Part shown: positions 24,952 through 34,296 of the stretch, one piece after another
Numbering within the stretch: position 1 is the stretch's first letter
How the letters are laid out: each line of letters starts with the position of its first letter
DNA from: Paenibacillus illinoisensis NBRC 15959
GTDB lineage: Bacteria; Bacillota; Bacilli; Paenibacillales; Paenibacillaceae
Reading direction: 5' to 3'
Assembly (NCBI RefSeq): GCF_004000925.1
Contig: NZ_BIME01000001.1
Location: 744,001 to 808,000 of the forward strand
DNA length: 64,000 nucleotides
Made by a program: the position numbers and the translations under genes
The notes under the pieces: model-generated
The model's database searches: none
What the model was told of the DNA's origin: nothing
What the model saw: the letters and a program-made list of their open reading frames with translations, nothing else

Positions 24952-27681
24952 TTAAGAACTTATTTTGTTTTGTTGATATTGTTCCAGCGAAATTAGAACC
25001 TCCCTAGGCTTACTGCCCTCATACGGGCCAATAACGCCACGAGCCTCCATTGAGTCGATCAAACGTGCAGCGCGAGTATAACCCACACGCATGCGCCGCT
25101 GAAGCAAGGATACGGAAGCTTGCTTCGCTTCCAATATAATTTGTACAGCCTGCTCGTACAGTTCATCCTGTACTTCATCTGCCGCTTGAACGGAGTCATC
25201 GACTTCAGGAACAAGTGATTCATCGTACTGGGCTTCGCCTTGTCCACGCACATAATTAACAATATTCTCAACTTCTTCATCACTCATGAAGGCTCCCTGC
25301 ACCCGTACAGGCTTGGAAGCGCCCATTGGCATAAACAGCATATCGCCGCGACCCAGCAGTTTCTCGGCTCCACCCATATCTAAGATCGTCCGGGAGTCCA
25401 CCTGTGATGACACACCGAATGCGATCCGGGAAGGGATATTGGCTTTGATGACACCTGTAATGACATCTACGGAAGGCCGTTGCGTGGCGATGATGAGATG
25501 GATTCCGGCTGCACGCGCCATTTGCGCAAGACGGGCAATGGCATCTTCCACATCCCCGGCTGCAACCATCATCAGATCCGCAAGCTCGTCCACTATAACA
25601 ACGATGTATGGCAACACGGCTGCCGGATTATCCTTCATCAGGTTGTTGTAACCTTCGACGTTCCGTGTACCCGATTTGGAGAACAGCTCATACCTTTTCT
25701 CCATCTCGACCACAATCTTTTTCAGGGCCAGCGAGGCTCTCTTGGGATCCGTAACTACCGGAGCCATCAGATGAGGAATACCATTGTATACATTAAGCTC
25801 AACCATTTTCGGATCGACCATCAGAAATTTCACTTCATCTGGTTTCGCTTTGTACAGAATACTTGTGATAATCCCGTTAATACATACCGATTTACCAGAA
25901 CCCGTAGCACCTGCAACAAGCAAATGGGGCATACGAGCAAGGTTGCCGATGATGGTCTGACCAGAAATATCCCGTCCAAATGCAATAGTCACTTTGGATT
26001 CTGCATCCTGAAACGTGGATGTTTCCATAACCTCACGCATCGTTACAACGGAAACTTCACCGTTAGGCACTTCAATACCGATCGCTGATTTACCCGGAAT
26101 CGGTGCTTCCATCCGGATATCCTTGGCCGCTAATGCCAGTGCAATATCATCAGTCAAACTTACAATTCGGCTAACTTTTACACCTATATCCGGCTGAATC
26201 TCATAACGCGTAACTGCTGGTCCTCTAACAACTTCAAGCACTTTCGCCCGCACACCGAAGCTTTCCAATGTGGCTTCAAGCTTCCGGGCAGTTTGCATAT
26301 AATCTTTTTGATCCCCACCCTTACCGCCGTTATTAGGCTTAGCAAGCAGGCGGAACGAAGGGAGTTTATATGGCTTCGGAGGTGGTGGAGGCGGTTTAAC
26401 AGGCTCCATCTCCTGCCCCTCAACACCTTCACCGGCCATCACCGAAGATGAATCATTTAACCCACCAGCTTGTCCTTCCGGGCTGTTCTCCATCTCACTC
26501 AGGTCATCAGCACCCGCCTCGTTTACAGGCCAATCCGCTCCATCTACCAATTCATCACTAATTTTGATCGGAATGTCGTCTTCCTGGCTGGAATCTGAAA
26601 TGTCCTCAGGAAACGGATACGCATCGTCCAAATCGTCATCCTTCACATGATCCTCGGATCTGACGTGTTCGAAGAAATCACGAATAATCGGAGCTGAACT
26701 GGTTTTCGGTGCAGCCGTCCTTCCAGCAGAGGCTGGAACATCTGAGACAAATGACGGCTCTTCATTCCATGATTCTGCGAAATGATCCGGCTCAGCGCGG
26801 TATAACACTTGCTCTGCCGGTGGCTGCTCTTGCTCCATCTCTCGGTCTGATCTGGTTGTCTCCCGATCCGCACCCCACTTACCAAACAATTGAAAGAAAA
26901 TGGGTGCTTTCCGCTTGGGAAGATGCATCTCTTCCAAGTCATCCTCTTCATCCTCTTCAATATCTGCCGGAATAGGCACCACTTTACGTGCTGCTCCACC
27001 TTTTTTTCCCGAGGATGTTGCTGCAGTTCGTGCGGATGGTCTGGACTCCAGCTTTTTGTAGATCGAACTGCCGGCATCCCATACCTTGGTTCTGAATATA
27101 CGCACCAGATCGACATAGGACAGATTCGTAATCAGCATGAAACTGATAATAAACATCACGATCATGATCAAACGTGCGCCAAGACTGCCGAACAACCACA
27201 GGAACAGAGCAAACTGAGCAGCCCCAATGTAGCCGCCACTTATGTCCTTATTCAACATGGAATCACGTTCACCTGGGGCAGGTTGAAGCAGTTCGGTCTG
27301 CATATCGTTATGTACTTGTGTAATAACCGCTCCAGGCTCGAGCGCACCTACAGGGATAAGCTTCTGATGCATTGCAGATACGGTACTCATCAACGTTAAG
27401 GCAAACACCAGAAGAACAAGTCCGGTCTTGCGAGTAGTCCAACCGCTTGGCCACTTTCGATGAATCATAACCATCAATCCGTAGTAGATCCCAACCAGCG
27501 GAATGGCAAAATAGAACTTCCCTAGCATTAATCCAAACATTTTGGATAGTGAACGTCCTACCGTTGCTTCTCCGGATAGAGCGATAACCGCCAGAGTAAT
27601 GAGCACAATACCATAGATTTCATATTTTAAAACGCCGCTGAACGCAGCGCCTTTTTTCTTCTTCTTTTTTCTTCTGGCCAA
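24952..27681 (-). CDS. spoIIIE: FtsK/SpoIIIE DNA translocase
   Basis: Membrane-bound hexameric ATPase that pumps chromosomal DNA through the division or sporulation septum. The 909 residues comprise a basic N-terminus ([10 protein letters not shown]), four membrane segments (to about residue 190), a long acidic and Pro-rich linker, the FtsK alpha/beta motor with Walker [15 protein letters not shown] and Walker [12 protein letters not shown], and a C-terminal winged-helix gamma domain ([20 protein letters not shown]) for reading orienting DNA sequences. It is longer than B. subtilis SpoIIIE (787 residues), mostly in the linker. The TTG start at 27681 has GGGGGTG upstream. The locus next to ylzJ and tepA supports orthology to SpoIIIE over SftA. 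Confidence 0.93.
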   Translation of the reverse strand: MARRKKKKKKGAAFSGVLKYEIYGIVLITLAVIALSGEATVGRSLSKMFGLMLGKFYFAIPLVGIYYGLMVMIHRKWPSGWTTRKTGLVLLVFALTLMSTVSAMHQKLIPVGALEPGAVITQVHNDMQTELLQPAPGERDSMLNKDISGGYIGAAQFALFLWLFGSLGARLIMIVMFIISFMLITNLSYVDLVRIFRTKVWDAGSSIYKKLESRPSARTAATSSGKKGGAARKVVPIPADIEEDEEDDLEEMHLPKRKAPIFFQLFGKWGADRETTRSDREMEQEQPPAEQVLYRAEPDHFAESWNEEPSFVSDVPASAGRTAAPKTSSAPIIRDFFEHVRSEDHVKDDDLDDAYPFPEDISDSSQEDDIPIKISDELVDGADWPVNEAGADDLSEMENSPEGQAGGLNDSSSVMAGEGVEGQEMEPVKPPPPPPKPYKLPSFRLLAKPNNGGKGGDQKDYMQTARKLEATLESFGVRAKVLEVVRGPAVTRYEIQPDIGVKVSRIVSLTDDIALALAAKDIRMEAPIPGKSAIGIEVPNGEVSVVTMREVMETSTFQDAESKVTIAFGRDISGQTIIGNLARMPHLLVAGATGSGKSVCINGIITSILYKAKPDEVKFLMVDPKMVELNVYNGIPHLMAPVVTDPKRASLALKKIVVEMEKRYELFSKSGTRNVEGYNNLMKDNPAAVLPYIVVIVDELADLMMVAAGDVEDAIARLAQMARAAGIHLIIATQRPSVDVITGVIKANIPSRIAFGVSSQVDSRTILDMGGAEKLLGRGDMLFMPMGASKPVRVQGAFMSDEEVENIVNYVRGQGEAQYDESLVPEVDDSVQAADEVQDELYEQAVQIILEAKQASVSLLQRRMRVGYTRAARLIDSMEARGVIGPYEGSKPREVLISLEQYQQNKISS

Positions 27682-27704
27682 AATCAGGTCACCCCCAGAA
27701 GAAT

Positions 27705-27713
27705 ATTATACCA
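27705..27713 (-). promoter_or_regulatory. Extended -10 promoter for ftsK/spoIIIE
   Basis: TGGTATAAT (27713-27705), an extended -10, lies 24 bases upstream of the translocase start. The -35 region is weak. Confidence 0.55.
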
Positions 27714-27771
27714 TACAAATATAATCCGTACATATGTTCTTTTCTTGCCCTATTTGTCTTTTTTCGTCATG

Positions 27772-28002
27772 TTATGTTGGTCCCGGGTTACCTGAAAGAG
27801 GAACTTTGGAGCCAGGCATATTGGCGGGATCAAGGTACGCTTCTAGCGGGCAGTCAAGCAGACGCACGATAACAGCTTCGCTCTCACTAACCGGTCTGAT
27901 CTGCATCAATAAACCGTTGATTTTGACTTCACGCGTATCCTCCCCTTCATTCCACATCCCCGACCAGAGATGCTCCGGCGGCATTACAGTATACATGGTC
28001 AT
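27772..28002 (-). CDS. ylzJ: YlzJ-like protein
   Basis: A 76-residue protein of the YlzJ family ([13 protein letters not shown] start, then [14 protein letters not shown] and [14 protein letters not shown]). It is a small conserved spore-former protein of unknown function, always between tepA and spoIIIE in Bacillus. Its ATG overlaps the tepA stop as ATGA, so the two genes are translationally coupled. Confidence 0.88.
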   Translation of the reverse strand: MTMYTVMPPEHLWSGMWNEGEDTREVKINGLLMQIRPVSESEAVIVRLLDCPLEAYLDPANMPGSKVPLSGNPGPT

Positions 28003-28772
28003 TGTGTAAGCCCTCCTGCCTGCAGGGTCTGTCTCTTGTCTCCCATAAGTTTGTTCAGCTGGGCAATGGCTTGTCCAATACCTCCAACCGCATCCATTAA
28101 TCCGTATTTGACTGCATCAGCACTCCCTACGGCAGTACCGATATCCCGGTTTAATTCCCCTGTCTTAAACATAAGTTCTTTGAACATGTCCTCTGAAATA
28201 TTCGAATGCGTGGTAACAAAGCGAACAACTCGTTCCTGCATTTTCTCCATATATTCAAATGTTTGAGGAACCCCAATGACTAGTCCGTTCATCCGGATGG
28301 GATGGATCGTCATTGTTGCACTTCCGGCAATCAATGAATAGGTGGAAGCTACTGCGATTGGAACCCCAATGCTGTGTCCTCCCCCTATAACAACGGTAAC
28401 GGTAGGCTTGCTCAGAGAAGCAATCATCTCGGCAATGGCCAACCCTGCCTCCACGTCTCCTCCCACGGTGTTCAGAATGATCAGGATGCCTTCAATCCGG
28501 GGATTCTGTTCAGCAGCAACCAATTGCGGGATAATATGCTCGTACTTCGTGGTTTTGTTTTGCGGAGGCAAAATCAAGTGACCTTCGACCTGTCCAATAA
28601 TCGTCATACAGAAAATATTGGACTCTCCTGCAGGTGACTGAGTCTGTCCGAACTGCTGGATGGCCTCTGTAACGGGAGCCAATCCTTTGTCATCTTGTGC
28701 TGGCATGCCTGGTGTCTCTGTCTCGGGTTGATTCGACTTGGATGTCTGTTTGCCATTTATATACTCACTCAT
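27999..28772 (-). CDS. tepA: ClpP-like translocation-enhancing protein TepA
   Basis: A 257-residue ClpP/crotonase-fold protein. The central part shows the serine-protease-like segment [18 protein letters not shown] (Ser in GHSIG) and [16 protein letters not shown]. subtilis TepA (YmfB) degrades small acid-soluble spore proteins or aids translocation, and is forespore-expressed. The ATG at 28772 has AAGGGG upstream; an earlier start at 28799 lacks a good site. A weak SigG-like CATACTA (28820-28814) with an upstream GGTATA at 19 bases lies ahead of it. Confidence 0.85.
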   Translation of the reverse strand: MSEYINGKQTSKSNQPETETPGMPAQDDKGLAPVTEAIQQFGQTQSPAGESNIFCMTIIGQVEGHLILPPQNKTTKYEHIIPQLVAAEQNPRIEGILIILNTVGGDVEAGLAIAEMIASLSKPTVTVVIGGGHSIGVPIAVASTYSLIAGSATMTIHPIRMNGLVIGVPQTFEYMEKMQERVVRFVTTHSNISEDMFKELMFKTGELNRDIGTAVGSADAVKYGLMDAVGGIGQAIAQLNKLMGDKRQTLQAGGLTQ

Positions 28773-28813
28773 TAGATTAATCCCCTTCCCCATAACCATT
28801 TTAATGTATTCCT

Positions 28814-28845
28814 TAGTATGGGGAATTTTCCAGTCTACTTATACC
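28814..28845 (-). promoter_or_regulatory. tepA: Possible SigG-type promoter for tepA
   Basis: A consensus -10 CATACTA (28820-28814) is preceded at 19 bases by GGTATA (28845-28840), a partial match to TGmATA. The spacing is one base long, so this is tentative. Confidence 0.4.
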
Positions 28846-28899
28846 CAATGAGTTGCCAAAAATCCCTCACATCCTCCATGAATCCAATCTGTAAAAAAC

Positions 28900-28954
28900 A
28901 AAAAAAGCCCCTGATCTACGAGGAACCGTCCAATATTACTCGTAGTTCAGGGGC
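28900..28954 (-). terminator. Terminator after RNase J
   Basis: A 16-base stem (GCCCCTGAACTACGAG, 28954-28939) pairs with 28922-28907 with one A-A mismatch, then seven T (28906-28900). It lies 34 bases past the rnj stop. Confidence 0.93.
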
Positions 28955-28988
28955 GACTGTGTGCCTGAATATATGATTTTAATGTATT

Positions 28989-30668
28989 TTAAACTTCCAT
29001 GATAATTGGCAAAATCATCGGTCTGCGACGAGTTTGCTCATACAGGAAGCGTCCCAGTGCGTCTTTTACATTCGTTTTGAGTGAAGCCCATTCGTTTACG
29101 TTCTCACTCATCAACTTTTGCAGAGTGCTGCTGACAATACGGTTGGCTTCATCAAGCAATCCTTCGGATTCCCGTACGTATACAAATCCACGGGAGATGA
29201 TATCCGGACCGGATACAATTTTACCATCCTGTTTGCTCAGAGTAACTACAACGACAAGAATACCATCTTGGGATAACAGTTTGCGATCACGCAATACGAT
29301 GTTACCTACATCGCCTACACCCAATCCGTCGATCAGTACGTTGCCTGCAGTAACTTTACCAGCCTTGCGTGCTGCTCCGCCTTGAATCTCAACCACTTCA
29401 CCGATATCTGTGATGAAGATGTTATCAGGGTCGATACCTACAGATTCAGCAAGAACGGCGTGGCGGCGCTGCATACGGAACTCCCCGTGAATTGGCAGGA
29501 AGAATTTAGGTTTCATCAGGTTAAGCATCAGCTTGAGCTCTTCCTGGCTACCGTGTCCGGATACGTGTACACCGCTGTTCGCACCACTGTAATGCACATT
29601 AGCTCCGAGACGGAACAGTTCATCAATGGTACGGCCCACATACTTCTCATTACCTGGTACCGGTGTTGCTGCGATAATAACTGTGTCTCCAGGAAGAATG
29701 TCTACTTTACGATGAGTAGAACGAGCCATCCGAGTCAATGCAGACATTGGCTCGCCTTGACTTCCTGTGCAGAGAATAACAACACGGTCAGCAGCCATTT
29801 TACCTACTTCTTCAGGTTCAATGATCATGCCGTCCGGAATATCCAGATAGCCCAGATCCGAAGCAATACCTACAACATTCACCATGCTGCGTCCAATGAC
29901 AGCCACTTTGCGGCCAGTCACTTCTGCTGCATTAATGACCTGTTGAATCCGGTGTACGTTGGAAGCAAAGGTAGCCACAACAACGCGCTGGCTCGCTTTA
30001 CGGAAGATATCTTCCAGAACGATCCCAACATTTTTCTCGGAAGGTGTAAAGCCTGGTTTCTCGGCATTGGTACTGTCAGACAAAAGAGCAAGTACGCCAT
30101 TCGTACCGATCTGTGCCATACGTTGAAGATCCGCATATTGACCATTGACTGGTGTGTGGTCGAATTTGAAGTCACCTGTGTGAACTACAGCACCTTCTGG
30201 TGTTTCAACACATACACCAACGGAATCCGGAATACTATGGTTAGTAGCAAAGAAAGTTGCTTTCAATACCGATCCAAGTTGGATCTCGGAATCAGCATCA
30301 ATCAGAATGCGTTTTGTTTCACCCAGCAAATTGGCTTCTTTCAGCTTGTTTTCCACCAGTCCGAGTGTAAGCTTGGTTCCGTATACAGGAACGTTAAGGT
30401 GTTTCAGAACATACGGCAATCCACCGATATGATCTTCGTGACCGTGAGTCAAAATGATACCTCTTACTTTGTCACGGTTCTCAGTCAAGTACGAAATGTC
30501 AGGAATGACAATGTCAATTCCAAGCATATCTTCTTCAGGGAATTTAAGGCCAGCATCTACGACTACAATGTCGTTAGCGTATTGGATGACATACATATTT
30601 TTACCAATCTCGCCTACGCCGCCCAGTGCAAAAATCATCAGTTTATCGTTATTATTTTTCTTAGACAA
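28989..30668 (-). CDS. rnj: Ribonuclease J
   Basis: A 559-residue beta-CASP metallo-beta-lactamase nuclease acting in mRNA decay and RNA 5' processing, with 5'-3' exonuclease and endonuclease activity in RNase J1. The metal site THGHEDHIGG (His75, His77, Asp79, His80) is complete, as are the TGDFKFDHTP Asp, the beta-CASP region (VATFASNVHR, CTGSQGEP, GHGSQEE) and the C-terminal domain ending RRRPMILPIIMEV. It lies where B. subtilis has rnjB, next to dapA and tepA, yet the motif is of the catalytically complete J1 kind. The start is TTG at 30668, 11 bases after AGGAGG. Confidence 0.92.
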   Translation of the reverse strand: MSKKNNNDKLMIFALGGVGEIGKNMYVIQYANDIVVVDAGLKFPEEDMLGIDIVIPDISYLTENRDKVRGIILTHGHEDHIGGLPYVLKHLNVPVYGTKLTLGLVENKLKEANLLGETKRILIDADSEIQLGSVLKATFFATNHSIPDSVGVCVETPEGAVVHTGDFKFDHTPVNGQYADLQRMAQIGTNGVLALLSDSTNAEKPGFTPSEKNVGIVLEDIFRKASQRVVVATFASNVHRIQQVINAAEVTGRKVAVIGRSMVNVVGIASDLGYLDIPDGMIIEPEEVGKMAADRVVILCTGSQGEPMSALTRMARSTHRKVDILPGDTVIIAATPVPGNEKYVGRTIDELFRLGANVHYSGANSGVHVSGHGSQEELKLMLNLMKPKFFLPIHGEFRMQRRHAVLAESVGIDPDNIFITDIGEVVEIQGGAARKAGKVTAGNVLIDGLGVGDVGNIVLRDRKLLSQDGILVVVVTLSKQDGKIVSGPDIISRGFVYVRESEGLLDEANRIVSSTLQKLMSENVNEWASLKTNVKDALGRFLYEQTRRRPMILPIIMEV

Positions 30669-30957
30669 ATGAATCTGAACCTCCTATGGTAGTTGGACGT
30701 CGTACCTTATTATTTTATTTATTGTAAGTTAAAAAAGTAATCTCCACATGACAAACCAATAGATAGGCATGTATGCAAAAGAACACCTTTATTCACGATA
30801 TTTGGAAGAAGTTCTTCGAAGTAATTCCCCTTCACCAACAAGTTGGATTTGAAATGATTCCTTCTTAGCCGTTCCTTCCCTTTTCACCGCAAAGCCACAT
30901 CTCGAAACGATGTCGCTTTCAATTTCAAAAAAATACCGCACCCAGTCACTTGACATC

Positions 30958-30987
30958 ATTATACATGATTAAAAACAAAAAAAACAA
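30958..30987 (-). promoter_or_regulatory. Sigma-A promoter for RNase J gene, long leader
   Basis: TTGTTT (30987-30982), an 18-base spacer and TATAAT (30963-30958) lie about 290 bases upstream of the RNase J start. The stretch 30669-30957 has no gene that I can see and includes a GAAGAAGTTCTTC palindrome near 30805-30820; it is an unusually long untranslated leader. Confidence 0.55.
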
Positions 30988-31051
30988 GTCACTCTGTCGT
31001 TGAGCCCTAGGTTTCCCTTTATCAGCAAGGTTGAAACAACCCAAAAAAGCG

Positions 31052-31089
31052 AAAAAAGAACCGCTTCTTCTTTCGCAGAAGAGCGGTTC
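31052..31089 (-). terminator. Terminator after dapA
   Basis: GAACCGCT plus CTTCT pairs with AGAAG plus AGCGGTTC with one extra A, loop GCGAA, followed by six T (31057-31052). Confidence 0.9.
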
Positions 31090-31141
31090 CTGTCTGTTTA
31101 AAATAGGTTACCACGATTAATAATTTCAAGACATGTGCCTG

Positions 31142-32020
31142 CTATTCATTAAACAAGGCACGGATAAAGCCCTGCTCGTCTTCGGTTGGAGCAATGAGCG
31201 GTAGACGTACAGAACCCACATTCATCCCACGTAACGTCAGTGCATATTTCACTGCAACCGGGTTCGGCAAAGGCTGAGGACACTCAAACAAACCTTTGAA
31301 CACCGGGAAAAGCTGCTGATGCAACTTCGTTGCCTTTTGAGTGTCTCCGGCGACAAAGGAATCAATCATCTGCTTCATCTCTGAACCAACCACATGGCTC
31401 GCGACACTTACAATGCCGTATGCCCCTACCGTGATCGCTGGTAAGCCTGACGCATCGTCTCCCGTATATACTTTAAAGTGATCGGGTGCACCTGCAGCGA
31501 CGAGTGTCACATGCTCCAAAGAAGCACATTCTTTCGTAGCCACGATATTCGGTATCTGAGCCAGGCGAAGCGTTGTGGCCGCAGACAAGCAGGCCGAGGT
31601 ACGTCCTGGTACGTTATATAGCATCACAGGCAGTTTGGTTGAGCTCGCGATGGCTTCAAAATGTTGGAACATGCCTTCCTGGCTTGGTTTGTTGTAATAA
31701 GGAACGACCAAAAGGACCCCATCCACGCCGACACGTTCAGCTTCTTGAGTCAGATGGATCGAATGGGCAGTATTGTTAGACCCTGTTCCGGCAATGATTT
31801 TGCATCTTCCTGCAGCATGCTTTACTGCAAACTCAAAAAGCTGCACCTTCTCACTGTCGCTAAGTGTAGGAGATTCACCGGTCGTACCGGACACCACAAG
31901 TGCTTCAGATTTTTGATCTGCAATTAAATAGTCTATAAGCCTTGCAGTTTCCTCCCAATGAATCTCCCCCTGTTCGTTGAACGGAGTGACCATTGCTGTA
32001 ATCAATCTTCCAAAGTCCAA
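31142..32020 (-). CDS. dapA: 4-hydroxy-tetrahydrodipicolinate synthase
   Basis: Condenses aspartate semialdehyde with pyruvate, the first step of the lysine/diaminopimelate branch, and also the source of dipicolinate for spores. The 292-residue barrel has GTTGESPTLSD, the YNVPGRTS segment with the catalytic Tyr, the Schiff-base Lys in VATKECASLE and the GDDASGLP region. The TTG at 32020 is chosen because AAGGAGG lies 8 bases upstream. It follows dapG by 45 bases, so the two are surely co-transcribed, and it ends in a strong terminator. Confidence 0.95.
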   Translation of the reverse strand: MDFGRLITAMVTPFNEQGEIHWEETARLIDYLIADQKSEALVVSGTTGESPTLSDSEKVQLFEFAVKHAAGRCKIIAGTGSNNTAHSIHLTQEAERVGVDGVLLVVPYYNKPSQEGMFQHFEAIASSTKLPVMLYNVPGRTSACLSAATTLRLAQIPNIVATKECASLEHVTLVAAGAPDHFKVYTGDDASGLPAITVGAYGIVSVASHVVGSEMKQMIDSFVAGDTQKATKLHQQLFPVFKGLFECPQPLPNPVAVKYALTLRGMNVGSVRLPLIAPTEDEQGFIRALFNE

Positions 32021-32065
32021 TTCGATTTCCTCCTTCAAAACAGGTCTGGCTCCGATCGCTTCTAA

Positions 32066-33283
32066 TTACAGATGAAGTTCGAATGAGGTATGAAGCGCCC
32101 TCAGGGCCTGAACCATATCTTCTTTTTTTACAAGTACCCAGATGGTTGTGTTCGAATCTGCCGATTGCAAAATCTGAATGTCAGCCAGTGTTAACGATTC
32201 AACGATTCTTGCCATGATGCCAGGCACACCGTTAATTCCACCGCCGATCACCGAAACTTTGGCACAGCCGGACAGACTTTGAGGTTTAAGACCAATCTCT
32301 TGCAATACTTTAATTGCTTTTTCAGAGTCACTGTCAAATACCGTATAGACGACTCCTGAAGGGGTAACATTAATAAAATCAACACTAATCGAATTTTCAG
32401 CCATGGTTTTGAAGACTTTCAGCTGCAGCCGATCTGCGCCTCCAGGTACATCTACTGTGATTTGGGTAACATTGCTAACGTAAGCAATCCCCGTCACATA
32501 ACGATCTACTATGCCTGTCTGCACATCCTGGAAGCCTTCCGGATGGGTAACAAGGGTTCCTTCGCTGTCTGCAAAAGTGGAACGCACGCGTACAGGAATT
32601 TGCGATTGCATTGCAATTTCAACTGCTCGGGGGTGAATAACCTTGGCCCCATGATGTGCCATATTACAGATCTCCGCATAACTCACCACAGTTAACGGAC
32701 GTGCATCCTCTACAATTCGCGGATCGGCAGTCAGAATGCCGTTTACATCCGTATAGATATCCACCATCTCTGCATGAAGAGCAGCCCCAAGTGCCGTCGC
32801 TGATGTATCACTACCCCCACGGCCTAAAGTGGTAAAGTCCCCGCTCTCTGTCTGCCCTTGGAAACCAGTAACAATAACAACACGATTTTTTTGAAGCTCC
32901 TCCAGCACACGAACAGGACGGACATCCAAAATCCGGGCATTCCCGAAATTGTCGTCCGTCACAAAGCCTGCCTGCGCACCAGTTAGTACAGTTGTGGGAA
33001 TGTTTTCATGTTCCAGAAGACTGCTGAGCGTTGTAGCTGATATGATTTCACCGCAGCACAACAATAAATCTTTTTCACGTGCAGACAGCGAATTACCATT
33101 TTGTGCAGCCCAGTCGAGCAGTGTATCTGTAGCATAAGGTTCACCCCGGCGGCCCATAGCGGACACAACAATGACAAGACTAAGTCCTGCCTCAAGTTCA
33201 CGTTTAATATGACGGAGCACGTGCTCTCTCGCCTGAACTGTAGAGAGTGACGTGCCTCCAAATTTCTGTACCATGATACGCAT
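32066..33283 (-). CDS. dapG: Aspartokinase I (diaminopimelate-sensitive type)
   Basis: Phosphorylates aspartate to open the aspartate family pathway. The 405 residues include the KFGGTSL motif at the start, GFQGQTESGDFTTLGRGGSDT and two C-terminal ACT domains (ITVDVPGGADRLQLKVF and VSVIGGGINGVPGIM). Length and locus match B. subtilis DapG (404 residues). The ATG at 33283 has GGAGG 7 bases upstream. The reaction product normally goes to aspartate semialdehyde dehydrogenase, whose gene is only a remnant just upstream here. Confidence 0.93.
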   Translation of the reverse strand: MRIMVQKFGGTSLSTVQAREHVLRHIKRELEAGLSLVIVVSAMGRRGEPYATDTLLDWAAQNGNSLSAREKDLLLCCGEIISATTLSSLLEHENIPTTVLTGAQAGFVTDDNFGNARILDVRPVRVLEELQKNRVVIVTGFQGQTESGDFTTLGRGGSDTSATALGAALHAEMVDIYTDVNGILTADPRIVEDARPLTVVSYAEICNMAHHGAKVIHPRAVEIAMQSQIPVRVRSTFADSEGTLVTHPEGFQDVQTGIVDRYVTGIAYVSNVTQITVDVPGGADRLQLKVFKTMAENSISVDFINVTPSGVVYTVFDSDSEKAIKVLQEIGLKPQSLSGCAKVSVIGGGINGVPGIMARIVESLTLADIQILQSADSNTTIWVLVKKEDMVQALRALHTSFELHL

Positions 33284-33341
33284 CTTAATTCCTCCATTTG
33301 TGTACGCAAGAAGACTGGACACGGTCAAATCAACAAATGGA

Positions 33342-33693
33342 TCAACCCAGGGAGCGTTCCGATGCAATAAATTCAGCAATGATTACGACATTATATGCCG
33401 TTTTTCCTCTGTAGATTGCTCAAAGCAATTCACAAACTGAAGCTCGGTTGTCACCGACCACGACATGCATATCTTCATGAACGCATCCCGCTTGCGATCA
33501 TTTCACTGCAAGCAGGAATGCCCTTCAACGACAGGAACGCGTACACAGAAAGCTGTTAAACTTCCGACATATCGTCCCCCATGATTTTCTTTGTCTACCC
33601 TAACCAAGTTCAATTCTTCATGCGTATAACCGTTATCCTGGAACTTCTCCACTGTGAAATCAAACCCGTAAGCATTCGTTAAACTTGGTTAAT
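33342..33693 (-). pseudogene. asd: asd remnant (aspartate-semialdehyde dehydrogenase)
   Basis: The 415 bases between dpaB and dapG hold no intact gene, but translated segments still resemble Asd. In one minus frame (33692 to about 33528) I read LTNAYGFDFTVEKFQDNGYT, then an EE and CVRVPVVEGHS, matching the Asd stretch with KFQDNGYT.EE and CVRLPIQTGHS; it ends at a stop codon. In another frame (about 33477-33345) MHVVVGDN and then GKTAYNVVIIAE recall the C-terminal HLWVVSDN and GAAWNSVQIAE. The N-terminal two thirds, including the NAD(P)-binding part and active-site Cys, is missing. B. subtilis has asd at exactly this place. This is a decayed, deleted copy; a working asd must lie elsewhere. 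Confidence 0.85.
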
Positions 33694-33699
33694 AAACGA

Positions 33700-34296
33700 T
33701 TAAGCCTGTGCAGAACGTTCCACAATCATTGGCTGTAACTGTTTACCTTCCAGAGCACTCCAGCATGCCTCTGGAATAAGTTCCATTTTTGCTACTAACG
33801 AGTTTGGTTTCTTCACCGGATCATCCTGCCCGAACGGTACAAAGTACATATATTTTGCCACAAGCAGTTTGGCGATGTTCGCGGCATTCAGTCCCAGACC
33901 ATCATTTGTGGAGATGGCAAGCACTACCGGACGCTGATTCCGCATCTGGGCTTTGGCTGCCATCAGCACAGGGCTATCGGTCATCGCATTAGCCAGCTTA
34001 CTGGTGGTGTTCCCTGTGCAGGGAGCAATCACGAGCACATCAAGCAATTTGGCTGGCCCGAGCGGTTCCGCCTCAACAATTGTAGAAATGATATCATTAC
34101 CGGTTATATCTTTCAACTGTTTTTGCCAGTTCTGAGCCGTTCCAAAGCGTGTATCCGTTGTTAATACCGAATTGGAAATAATCGGAATAACATTTGCGCC
34201 CTCAGTCACAAACCGGCTAATTACCGGCATAACCTCTTCAAACGTACAATGAGAACCTGTAATCGCATAACCTACCGTTTTACCCTTCCAGTTCAT
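33700..34296 (-). CDS. dpaB: Dipicolinate synthase subunit B (flavoprotein)
   Basis: Second subunit of dipicolinate synthase (SpoVFB), a 198-residue flavoprotein-fold protein that with DpaA oxidises dihydrodipicolinate to dipicolinic acid in the mother cell. The Dfp/UbiX-like motifs are visible: GYAITGSHCTFEE, VIAPCTGNTTSKLANAMTD and ISTNDGLGLNAANI. Its ATG overlaps the dpaA stop as ATGA. The asd remnant begins directly after its stop. Confidence 0.95.
   Translation of the reverse strand: MNWKGKTVGYAITGSHCTFEEVMPVISRFVTEGANVIPIISNSVLTTDTRFGTAQNWQKQLKDITGNDIISTIVEAEPLGPAKLLDVLVIAPCTGNTTSKLANAMTDSPVLMAAKAQMRNQRPVVLAISTNDGLGLNAANIAKLLVAKYMYFVPFGQDDPVKKPNSLVAKMELIPEACWSALEGKQLQPMIVERSAQA

Noticed and set aside
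29382..30692. A 436-codon open frame on the plus strand
   Set aside because: Opposite the RNase J gene, with no motifs and a Cys/His/Phe/Asn-rich composition typical of antisense frames.
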